Part shown: positions 11,545-22,900 of the stretch, piece by piece
Layout of the letters: every line of letters begins with the position of its first letter
Numbering within the stretch: position 1 is the first letter of the stretch
DNA from: Crotophaga sulcirostris
Taxonomy: Eukaryota; Chordata; Aves; Cuculiformes; Crotophagidae
Direction: 5' to 3'
Assembly: GCA_013397455.1 (NCBI GenBank)
Contig: VYZB01000056.1
Coordinates: 439,322 to 503,321, forward strand
Length of the DNA: 64,000 nt
The notes under the pieces: generated by a model
Databases searched by the model: none
Told to the model about the DNA's origin: nothing
What the model saw: only the letters and a program-made list of their open reading frames with translations
Made by a program: the position numbers and the translations under genes

Positions 11545-11577
11545 GGCAGCAACACCGCGTTGTTGCCAAGGGCAGCC
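11545..11577 (-). promoter_or_regulatory. Candidate RFX X-box upstream of CFAP73
   Basis: GGCAGCAAC (11545-11553) and GTTGTTGCC (11559-11567) form an imperfect palindrome, followed by GTTGCCAAGGGCAGC (11562-11576). This resembles the RFX X-box (GTTGCC, short spacer, GGCAAC-like). It lies about 60-90 bases upstream of the CFAP73 start codon, where ciliary genes often carry such sites. The match is imperfect, so this is an inference. Confidence 0.4.
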
Positions 11578-11689
11578 GGAGGCTCCCGCAGCACCCTGGG
11601 ATTTTCCTGCCATGGCTCCTCGCACGGCTGCAAGGGCACAATGCCAGGCACAGGGATGGCGCCAAGGCTCCTCACGGACATCTTTTTTT

Positions 11690-12480
11690 TTGTCCCACTG
11701 GCAGCCTCACAGCACACTCCATCCCCCCGGCCCTCATTTTTTTCTCCAGCTCCTCAGAACCCTCCATCCAGGCTCCACACCCCTCCAGATTTTTTTACGC
11801 ACAACCGGACACCAACCGCTGCTCCGAGCGCTCACCCCCTGCACCTCCTCAGCTCTTCACCAGCTCACGCTCCCTGTATCCAGGGACAGCTCCGGTCCTA
11901 CAGTGCAGGTGCTGCCCCTCTCCGTGTGCCCCAGGGGTGACTCCTTCCCACTCCATGGACCACCAGACCCCTTCGGTCCCTGTGTGCCTGCTGGTGCCCC
12001 CTTTTTTTTCCACACCCCCTCGATCCCCTGTGCCGTCCCGGCTCCATCCCCCTCTTTTTTTTCTCCCGTACCTCCCCACTTTCTGCAGTTTATTTCTCTC
12101 TCTCCCTCTCCTGCAGAGCCCTCCACTCCTCTCCAAGCCTTGTTCCACCCCATCCTGCTCCGTTTGACTGTACCCATGCCTGTGTCCATGCCCTGGATTC
12201 CTCCCTGCTCTCCTCTCCCTTGCCCTTGGTGTGTCTTTCCACTCCCTGTCTTTACCCCTACAGGATTTTTTTTCTCAATCTGTCCCTCCATCCCTTCCTG
12301 TGTGCTCTGGCCCCTGTTTCTCACCCTATGGTCCCCCCCACAGCTGCCCTGATCCTCTCTGTGTGGATCCTGCTCCCCTCATCCCCTCCCTGTGCAAGTT
12401 CCTTCCATGTTTTCCTCTTTTTTTTGAGGCATTCCCTCAAAACCACACCACCAGGAACCGATTCACTCCTGACATAGATA
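11690..12480 (+). repeat. Pyrimidine-rich tract
   Basis: About 800 bases with very strong C+T bias on the + strand, mostly CCTCCC/CTCTCC words without a fixed period. It lies between CFAP73 and VSIG10. T blocks (11684, 11737, 11790, 12002, 12055, 12267) add to the bias but do not cause it. Confidence 0.65.
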
Positions 12481-13134
12481 CAGAGCAACGTTTCTGAAAG
12501 ACTTTGGAAAAAATATTTATAACAAAGAAATCAATTATTCAGCTTCCCTCGAGTCAGCATCACCCATGTCCTGCCCATTCCCCTTCCGTTATTCCAGGAA
12601 CCCCACAGCCCTGTGGTGACTTTCTCCATCACATCCCTCACAACCCCAGCACTGCTTGTGGCGATTCGGCCAGAATCCTACGCTGGTATTTGAGTCCATC
12701 ACAGGCACCGAGATGAGTGGGATATCAGGATCCATCTCCTGAGTTTTTTTTGCGCTGGGCACCGCCTTATTAAAAAGGACACCTGAGACACAGAGGTTTT
12801 TTTAGAGAGGAAGGACCGACAGAGAAACATGGCTGGGGAAGGATGGAGTGAACGCTGGGGAAGGGCCGAGTGGAGAAAGAAGTGGGGATGCGGATGGAAT
12901 CCTTTTTTTGCAGGATGCTGACACCTGTGCTTGGCCTCACGGCAACCAGGAGGTGTTTTTTTCCGGGCGTCCAGCTGGAGCTCTGTGCTTCTGCAGGAAA
13001 GGATGGAATTTTTTTCCCTGGCGTCTCTTCTCCCCTCGTTTCCTGTGGAGAGACCCTGCCGTCCCGCTCGCCATCATCACCTATGCAGGGTACAGAGTAG
13101 CAGCATCTCAGCAATTTTTTTCAAGCCAGCTAAC
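12481..13134. other. CFAP73-VSIG10 interval, no gene recognised
   Basis: Includes an AT-rich patch near 12500-12535 and otherwise ordinary sequence with T blocks at 12744, 12797, 12903, 12956, 13009 and 13115. VSIG10's final coding exon and 3' UTR should lie in or near here, but I could not recognise them. Confidence 0.4.
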
Positions 13135-13879
13135 AGCAATACTTGGGACACAACAACCCCAGGCAGCATTACGACTTGGGGAAGAACAGCTGGAGAGCTG
13201 CCTGGCAGAGAAGGACCTGGTTTTTTTGGTTGACAATGGCTAAATATAAGCCAGCAGTGCCCCAAGCAACTAAGGAGGCCAGTGGCATCTTGGCCTGTAT
13301 CAGAAACAGCATGGCCAACAGGAGCATTTTTTTGATTGTGCCCCTGTACTGAGCACTGGTGAGGTCCCACCTCGAGTGCCACGTGCAGTTTTGGGCCCCT
13401 CACTACAAGAACAACATTGAGGTGCTGGAGTGTGTCCAGAGAAGGGCAACAAGGCTGGTGAAGGGGTTGGAGAACAAGTCTTATGAGGAGCACCTGAGGG
13501 AATTGTGTTTTTTTAGCTTAGAGAAGAGGAGGTTGAGGGGAGACCTCATCAATCTCGACAGCTCCCTGAAAGGAGGTTGTAGCAAGGTGGGTGTTGGTCT
13601 CTTCTCCCACGTGACAGCGACTGGATGAGAGGAAATGGCCCCAAGTTGCGCCAGGGGAGGTTCAGACCAGACATTAGGAAAAATTTCTTCACCGAAAGGG
13701 TGGTCAGGCAGTGGCAGAGGCTCCCCAGGGAGGTGGTGCAGTCACCATCCCTGGAGGTGTTTAAAAGACAGGTAAACGAGTTTCTCAGGGATATGGTTTA
13801 GTAGTTGACAGGTATGGGTGGACTTGCTGATCTCAAAGGTCTTTTCCAATGAAGTGATTCTATGATTCTACGATTCTAA
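13135..13879 (+). mobile_element. CR1 3' fragment, about 745 bp
   Basis: Forward CR1 including the end of its reverse-transcriptase frame (GTGTCCAGAGAAGGGCAACA region at about 13433) and an ATTCTATGATTCTACGATTC tail. It lies directly beyond the last recognised VSIG10 exon. Confidence 0.92.
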
Positions 13880-13982
13880 TCCCTCCCTCCCTGGCAGCTG
13901 CTCCTGGAAGAGCTACAGCTTAGCAGGAGCATGGGCGGCTCCTGCCCCAAAACCAGGCTGGTGGGCAGGCACCGGGGCTCAC

Positions 13983-16900
13983 CTTCCGTAAGGCAGTTGA
14001 GGTAGGCAGCCTGGACGCTGCTCCCATTGACCAGCGCCATCGTTTCCTGCTTGGTGGAGCTGCTCATGGTCTCCTCTTCCCCTTTCCCATCATCATCATC
14101 ATCTTCTGAGTCCACCAGCACTAAGACATCGTCTGAGTCTTGATTCCTGTGAACAGCCGAGTAAGGAGAGGTGGGTTGAGAGGCTGTGGAGAGCCCATCC
14201 TGACCCTTCCCTCCAGCCTGTGCTTCCCCTGCCTGTGACAACTCTCTACATCACAGCAACCAATTCCAATGGATTCCCTCAATCCCACACTAACTGCGCT
14301 CAAAGAACGTTTGGTTTCATACCCTGCTGGCAGCAACACCCACAAACATCCATGTACTAAACTGCACAAGCTCCTCCTCAGTGGAATTAGTCTCCCCTCC
14401 CAAACAGAGAGGGAAACAAAGGCACTTGGAAAAGAGTCTTCCCTTGGCAAAGCACCACAGCTGTGGGAACAGAACCGGCAGGGGAAGGGAGTGGGTTCAG
14501 GAGAGGTGCAAGCAGGAAGCAGAGAGAAATGTGGTGAACCTGAACCCCAAGAAGCTAGCAGACATCCCTCGACACAGGCAAACACACCAAGCAGCAGCAG
14601 ATCACCATTTCTATTTACTCCCCAAGTCTTTGAGCTCACCTGCACCACAGAGCAGCTCTCCTGTCAGCCCCTAAGGGCTGCCTTGCCAGCACCATCCCTG
14701 CCATTTTTTTTTGATGCCACTCCTGCTCTAATCCCAAGTCCTCTCCTTTTGCCTTCTTTTTTTTCTCCCATACCCATGCCAAGGCCCACTCAATCCCACC
14801 ATCCCCTTCAGAGCTCCCACAGAAGAATGGTGTCGCTCTGGGCACAGTTTGTGCCTCTGAAGTGGATTCTCTCAGAGCGGATTAGTAAGGCCACGCAGGA
14901 CCAGGCTGAGGAAAATCTACACTCACCTGAATGCAGCACCTGAACGGGAGAGAAGGGAAAGGACAGTGTTAGAAACCAGCCACAGAGCAGACCCTTGGGC
15001 AGCACGCTGCTCATTTTCCTGTCCAACCCCTGCTAATTCTGCCTGTAGTAGGACATCTCTGGTAGCTACAGCCATTAAGATGACCTGCCCACGCATGCAA
15101 CGAGAGCACCAGAAAGGTCACAAGGAAAGAGGTGAAGGCCCAACGCAGTACAGCTCCCTGGAGAAGGCAAGGGGAAGTGCCTGAAGCACTCAGCTGGGGA
15201 AAGGCCTTGTCTTTCCAAACCATCTGCTTCCAGGGCTGACAGGGTTTTGATCTGGAGTAGGATGAGGCCCAAAGGCTGGGGTGATTGTCACAGCCCACCA
15301 GAAGGGACAAGCTGGTTAGGGATAAAACCAGGCTCCTCTCTTTTTTTACCCGCACCCTGCAGAAGCGAGCTCCTACCTCTCAGGCACAGGAGGTTTTTTT
15401 AATACAAGACGACTCCGGTGACAGTGAGAATAACCAGCAGGGACAGGACCACCACTGCACCTACGACCCCAACAATGTTCACTGGCTCTGCAGAGAGAAT
15501 TTTTTTCACAGGAGGTCAGTTTGCCCCTGGGACATGGATGGGTGGGGAAATTTTTTTTTGCAGGTCCCATTGCTGTCTCAGCTCCCATGTCCCATCATTG
15601 CAACAGTCCCATCAGCACAAAGGGGGAGTTTCAGGCACTCGTGCTTCACTGATACAGAAAGCACCATAGCAAGGTCCCTATTTGTGTGCCCATGTGCATT
15701 TAGTGAAAGCAAATCAACCCCTGCCCATTGCACCTTGAGCAACTTGGCCCTCAGGGGTGCTCCTCTGTGCTCACAACCCCCAGGAGGGACCAAGGACGCA
15801 CCTCTCAGGCCCATTATGCTGTGAGGGGCATCAGGCCTTTTCACCCCAGGGTGAAGGGAGCCAGTCCTTCATCTATGCTTGCCATGAGACGATGGACAGG
15901 CAAAGAAGGCTTTTAGCAGCAAACAGAGCCCTCAGGGGCTCAATGGCCCGCCCTGAGCTGTGTCCCTGACTATTCCGCAATCCCAGACAGCCCCACTCAC
16001 GTTTCACTGTCAGGCAGACAAACAACTCCTTTTTTTCCACGGGGTTTTGTGCCTTGCAGACGTAACAGCCACCATCAGTGCCTTTTTTTCAGTTTTGGAT
16101 GGTGAGTCGGGACACGTTGCCCTCCTGGACAATGCGGTACCTCCCTCCGGGTTGGACCTCCACCTCTGGCTGGTTGATGCCCCGCAGCCAGGTGAGCCGT
16201 GCTGCCGGGGTGCCCTCAGTCACACGGCACAGCAGGGTCACGTTGTCACCCACAAGGCAGGTCCTGGGGGGCTCTGATTCCAGTGAAGGGAGTTCTGAAC
16301 AGCCCAAGGGGAAACAAAAAAGCAAAATACAAGTGTCAAGGAGGGAATTTTTTTTCATAGAATCACTTGGTCGGAAAAGACCTTTGAGATCACTAAGTTC
16401 AACCATACCTGTCCACTACTAAACCAGATCCCTGAGAAACTCATCCACCTGTCTTTCAAATCCCTCCAGAGATAGTGACTTCACCACCTCCCTGGGCAGC
16501 CTCTGCCAGTGCATGACAACCCTTTCAGTGAAGAAATTTCCCCTGATGTCTAATCTGAATTTTTTTTGGCGCAACTTGAGGAGTTGAACATAACGAGCAA
16601 TCAGCCATCTGATTGTTAAATAATCATTAACAGGAGGAAGTCAGACAGGAGTCTGGGACTTGAGCATGGAGGTTTGGCATTCAGCTCACTCGTGAGCTCC
16701 TTCCAAGGAGTGATCCAAGGAACTTTCACGTTGCTCAGTCCTTTCTTTTGACACCTGTCTCTATATGCCCAGGGAAGAACAGCCAGAGGGCAACCAGCAG
16801 GAAGATGGCAGAGAGGAGAAAGGCAGCACAGAGATTTCCCTTCAGATCAGCAGAGCTCTTGTGTAGCCCTGACAACCCTTGGAGGATAAACACAGCTCAG

Positions 16901-19900
16901 GTTTTCCAGAGCCGCTTTACTCCGATCACTTCAATGCTTGAAGGGGACACACATGACCCTTCTGCTATAAACCCAGCCCGGTCAAACTTAATCTCAAGCC
17001 GAGCATGGCACTAAAACCACCTCTTACTTTCACACAGGTGAAAAGCTCAGTGTGGGGAGATCTGTTGGCCCCTGAAGAGGTACCTAAACGACAAGCCACC
17101 TGCAGTTGTGTCGTCACGGATCTCAACTGCAGGACTGCTGCATTTTTTTCACAAGCTCTGCCATGCTGCCTTGGTAGCACCTCCCCCACGGCAAGTTTTT
17201 TTAAGCCTGGCTTGCCTGGCCACTGCCTTAGTGTCCTGGCAATGACCATTTTTTTTGCCTGCCCTGCCCCACCATTAGCAAGCTCATTAATAGTTAATAA
17301 GATAGGCAAGTCAGCTCACTTATCTCCACACTGCACGAAGGTTCCTCCTCCTTGACGACGTGGCTCCCGATGCACTTGAACACTTTGCGGTGGGAGAGGT
17401 GGGAGCTGTTCAGCGTTTCCACGTGGGTGTCCGAGGAGCTTGTGGAGCTGATGACCCAGCTGGAGTTCTCCAGATCGTGCCCCTCTTCCCTCCAGTGCAG
17501 GGTGGGGTGGGGGTACCCCCCAGGCCAGCTGCAAAACAGCTGCAGCATCAGCCCCGACGAGGAACTCTCAGCCCAGCACTTTGGGGATGAGTGTGGAGGA
17601 TCTGTTGGCAAGAACACCATGAGGTTAAAAAGATTTCCAAGTCACAGCTCTTGGCACCACAGGGCTGGAACATTCCCCTTGAAAATCTTCCTGGTTTCCT
17701 TGCTTATCTTCTCCCTGATCACCATTTTTTTTCCCCAGGGGAGCACAGCTCTGAACAGCAGTCCACAGCGACCAAGCAGGAGATTGGCCTGCAAAAGCTT
17801 TGCAGGAACTGCAGCCAAGCCTTGAGGGACTTTTTTTCAGGGAGGAAACAACTTATGGCCACAGTTTTGTCCAATGGAGAGGATTTTTTTACCTAAAACC
17901 ACAGCAGAATAAAATCTTCACACTGCCCTTGGTCCTCAAGGGGTCATGCCAACTGAGAACAAGGCTCTCCCTCTCCCTGTCACCAACACAAACATTCAGA
18001 TTTCCCCAGGGAAGGTGGAAAGCATAAGGGCTCTGGCCCAGGGACAAGTCACCAGCTTCTAGAGCCACCAGCCAAAGCTGGAGCAATTCACTAGGAGGCC
18101 GAGCACATTGCTGAAGGAGGAGGCTGCTCCTAGGGAGGGGAGATTTAGTTTTTTTATTAGGAAGAAATTTTTTACAATGAGGGTGGTGAGGCACTGACAC
18201 AGGTTGCCCAGGGAAGCAGTGGAGGCTCCATCTCTGGAAACATTCAAGGTCAGGCTGGTTGGGGCTCTGGGCAACCTGATCTAGTTAAAGACATCCCTGC
18301 TCCTGCAGGGGGGTTGGACTGGATGATCTGTAAAGGTCCACTCCAACCCAAAGCATTCTATGATTTGCCCAGGGAGGTGGTGGAGTCGCCGACCCTGAAT
18401 GTGTTTAAGGGAAGACTGGATGAGGCACTCAGTGCCATGGTTTAGGTGACGAGTTGGTGTTAGTGTTTTTTTTTAGGTTGGACTTGATGATCTCAGAGGT
18501 CTCTTCCAACCTGGTTATACTGTGATTCCCAGATGCTCTGCCCACAGGGAGTCTGGGTGACTCCAGCTCACAGAGCGAGGGACACAGACATGTGCCACTA
18601 AAGCCAAACCAGATGTGCTCCACTTCTTCCTGGCACCGCTGTCACTGCCGTGTGGGGCCAGAGAGTATTAACCCAGCCACGCACTGCGCTCCACGTCCAC
18701 ACCACACCGCAGCCGTGGGGACAAACTCCAACGAAGAACATTGTCAGGGTAAATCACTGCTGGCTTCACGCCAAGGCCACTCTGTAGCCACCATGACTAT
18801 GTTTGTTACTCAAATAAAAAAACAACAACAGGATGGTAGGAGCAGGTCAGAAGCCAACAGAAAGCCAAGAGCAATTCCCTCAGGCAGAGTTTTTTTTACG
18901 TTTCCCGCAGGTGAGTCCCTGCCTCTCTCTCCTCTCAGCTGGTTTTTTTTACACACCCATGCACAGAGACACACAGGTGTTCATTTAACAGCCACAGGGA
19001 TTCTGGACTCTGATCCAGGCAGAATTAACACATTGTGCCCCTGGAGCCTTTTTTTTTGCTGAACAAGGCCCCACTGAGGGCCAGAGTCATAGAATCATGG
19101 AATTTTTTTGGTTGGAAGGGACCACAAAGCTCACCCATTTCCAACCCCCCTGCCATTTTTTTGGACACCTCCCACTGGATCAGGAGGCTCAAAGCCCCAT
19201 CCGACCTGTTTTTTTACACCTCCAGGGATGGGGCAGCCACCACTTCCCTGGGCAACCTGTGCCAGGGCCTCCCCACCCTCATTGTGAAGAATTTCTTCCT
19301 AATGTCTAATCTAATTTTTTTCCCTTTCAGTTTAAAGCCATTAAGACACTGACAACGCAAGCCACACACAAGAAGTGTCAAAGGGATGCCTGGTCTTTAT
19401 TTTGCAGAGCATTTATTCAAGTGATTTTCAAATAACATGAGTTAAAAAAATATATATCACGGCAAACCCCCTGTGAGCTACAAGAACATACCTTCTCGGG
19501 GCTTGGCTTTCCAGGAACTATATACATTTTTTTCGCGTGATCTTTGAAACCATCCAGCTCTGGCAAGAAAGTTCTCTACAGCACTTCCTCTGTCCCAGCT
19601 CTGGAGAGACATCACAGCCAATCCTGAATCCTGGCTGTGGTTAACAAGAGCAACCTGTCAGCCTGAATCATCAGAAACAGCCCTGTTTTTTTAAGTGGAC
19701 ACAGCCCTTTCAGCCAGGGAGCTGCATTTTTTGTGCTGGCTCCAGGAACCTGCCTCCTGAAGCCATCAGCTTTAGATCCTGGACTCCCAAGCCCTCCCAA
19801 TACAACTCTTCTCTCTAAAATGCTAACAGTTCCCAAAATGTTAATTTTTTTAAACCCAAAACCCCCCACCCACCCCCTCAACCGAAAAAAAAAATCATTT

Positions 19901-22900
19901 TTTTCCACAAAAAGGACCTCATGTTCACAGAGGAGCCAACAGCAGCTTACATCAAACTGCAACCCAAACAACCCAAGGAATCCCTTGGAGGTGTGCGATT
20001 CACACCACGTGCTTCCTATTCAAAACAAATACAGAACAGCAGGTCAAGGCATAGCTCCACCTTTGTCACTCTGTTAAGAATGTTTACTCTACTGCTTGTG
20101 GTTGTTTTATTTTTTTAAAGAGAACTTTTTGGTACAACCCATGAGATGGGTTGGAGGTTGTCAACTGGGAACACCCCCACAAAGCTGACAGGTCACTCTT
20201 TCCCAGCAGTGCCAATTTTTTTTCCAAGAGGTTCACTTCAGCCCAGGCTAAGCTGCTCCAGCAACCCTTTTTTTTAAAAAACATAGCCCATACTTCCAGC
20301 CTGAGGCTGAGAAGCTCCAACTTCTGGCCTTGGCTGATGCTTCTTCTGCTGATCTAAAGTACCACCACAAATACCTCTCTCACCTATTTATGGGCACACC
20401 ACTGTCTCACATCACATTTGTAACCTTTGGAAATTAATCAACACACTAATTCCACACTAATAAATGAACTTCAGAGTGCAGCACCAACACCTGGCACATC
20501 ACAGGTATCTTTTGCTCACAAATGTTTTTCACTGGTGCTCCAGATTTAGGGCTCCCCCCACAAAGCCCCATGCCTACACAGATATTCTCTGAAGCAGCCT
20601 GAGGTTCAATTCCCTCGCTCCAGTCTTCCGTGACCTTCCAAACCTCATCTGCACGTTCCTTGCCCCAGGAAGGGAATTTTTATTCCTGTGAACTTTCAGA
20701 GATTTAACCTCTATGAAACAAGCACAACTTTTACAACACGCGCCCTTCACCAAACAGTGAGGAGGAAGGAACACCCTGAATGCAAACAGAAAACAGGTCT
20801 CACACATGGAATGTGTTGACGGAAAGGCCGGCACAAAAGGTAGGGGCCAACAGAGCACAGAGAGTCACTGAAAATGCAAACTGGCAGCAGTCCTTCCTTC
20901 TTCTTAACCCTATAATATAGGCTTGACTGACATAAAGCACAGTAGGTCACAGCCCAGGTTCAAGGGGCCACAGCCAATGTCGCACCTGATCAGACTTGGT
21001 GAAGGGACCAAGGGTGGCACCCACCACTGGACCTGCGCACCCTGCCCATCCATAGGGGGCTGTTCCCACAGAACAGAGGGGATGTCTGGGCAAGACAATG
21101 CAGAAGCAGGAAGGACGTGCTTTAACAACTTTAAACTGGAAGGAGGAAGATTTAGATTAGATATTAGGATTTTTTTCTTCACTATGAGGGTGCTGAGACA
21201 CTGGAACAGGTTGCTCAGGGAAGCTGTGGATGTCCCCTCCCTGGAGGTGTTCAAGGCTAGGTTGGATGGTGTTTTTTTTTTTCTGGCCTGGCGGGAGATG
21301 TCCCTGCCCATGGCAGGGGATTGGAACTTTTTTTTCTTTAAGGTCCCTTCCAACCCAAACCATTCCACGATACGACAACCTGCATCTGCAGTGTGCAAAG
21401 TCATCGATTTGAATGCTCTCCAGCCTGATCCTCCTTTTTTTCTGTGGAGATCTCTTAGAAAAATGAATGAATGAAATAGAGATGGAATTTTTTTCAAGCA
21501 TGAAAAGAAGCAACAAGAAAAAAAGGCTGAAAGAATGGCCTGTGCTGTAAGAACAGGCACACTACCAGGACAATGCTCCCAGCAATAAACATGGTGTTTC
21601 CATCAAAATCAGAAGGCTGCACTGTTGAACTCAGCATAAACAACTCATCAGCTGAGGACCCTCCATTTTCACACCAACAGGATGGCTACAAGGAATGGCA
21701 CAGCGCAACTATTTCACGCAGGTATTCCAATCAAGGGAAAATAAAGCAGCGGGCAGCAGCCCCTACCCTAAGATTTATGAATGCTCAAATGAGCCAGATC
21801 CTGAGGCAAAGGGCCACCCTGGAACAGCCAGAGGATGTGAAAGACCTGACCAAAAATGACTTTATCATTATCAATGCAGGAGGAAGTGTCATGGTGAGGA
21901 TTGAGCAGCTGGCACCCCATCCTCTGCATCACACACAACTGACCCTTGTCAGACCATCAAGACTCACATCTTTCTCCTTGTGAGTGAATGTGTAACTGAG
22001 TAGTATCACCCTCCTCACAGATTTTGCCCAACAAGGCCACCTTGCTTGTTTTTAACACTATTTTTTCACCAGTGCCAGACAAACCTGGGGACCTGTGGGA
22101 CCTAGGGAAGGAAATCCATAGATGCAGGACAGACTTACTGGCTACCAAGAGCTTGACCCTGTGCTCATGGTCCGTCTTGTTCAGCACTTCCTTGCAAGTG
22201 TAGTTGCCTTCGTCCTGCACACGCAGCCCCGTGATGCGCAGAGAGCTGTTGTCAACCAGGGAGAAACGGGCGTCCGGAGGGAAAGCAACCCTTGAGGAGA
22301 AGAGTGGGGGGAAAGAGTGTGGATCCCCTTGAAACCAGACCACCTCGGTTGCTTCTTTGGAGACATTTCGGCACAAAAGGAGAACGGTTCCTCCAACCTT
22401 CCCAAAGACCACCTCCTCTGTTCCTGCAAAACAGAAGTGACAGCGTTAGGGGTCTAGGGAACCAGCAAAGCCCCCTTGGGTCAGCACAACCTGATACATG
22501 TCAGCCCTCTGGGGTGCTTGTTAGGGGGGCTTCTGTCAAAGGATCACAGAGATGGAGATTTAGAGAGGTGATTCGGCCCCTCTGCTCTGGTGAGACCACA
22601 CCTGTAATACTGTGTCCAGCTCTGCAGCCCTCAGCACAGGAGGGACATGGACCTGTTGGAGCAGGTCCAGAGGAGGGCCACTAAAATTACCAAAAGCCTG
22701 GAACACCTCTCCTATGAAAAGAAGCTGTGAGAGATGGGGTTGTTCAGCTTGGAGAATAGAAAACTCCAAGGAGACCTACTGTGGCCTTAGAGGGGACTCA
22801 TAAGAAAGATGAGGAAAAACTTTTTAGCAGGGCCTGTAGCAATAGGACAAGGGGTGATGGTTTTAAACACAAAGTTAGACTGGATATTAGGAAGAAATTT

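Noticed and set aside
12770..13114. Minus-strand frame with an acidic GDDGERDGRVSPQETRGEE stretch as the VSIG10 final exon
   Set aside because: It follows an AG and is acidic, but there is no convincing similarity to the VSIG10 C-terminus and several T blocks lie in it.
13508..13514. Seven-T run in CR1 as a lattice block
   Set aside because: Position is 46 modulo 53, off the lattice. Probably a natural mutation of GTTGTTTAGC in this CR1.
13876..13982. Read-through of the last recognised VSIG10 exon to a stop near 13876
   Set aside because: A good GTGAGC donor follows TACGGAAG and the read-through residues do not resemble VSIG10. A further exon is more likely.
21573..21983. 136-codon + strand open frame, ending in a [11 protein letters not shown] stretch, in the VSIG10 intron
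   Set aside because: No domain, splice context or family match that I recognise. The length is possible by chance in this composition. Left out as a gene.
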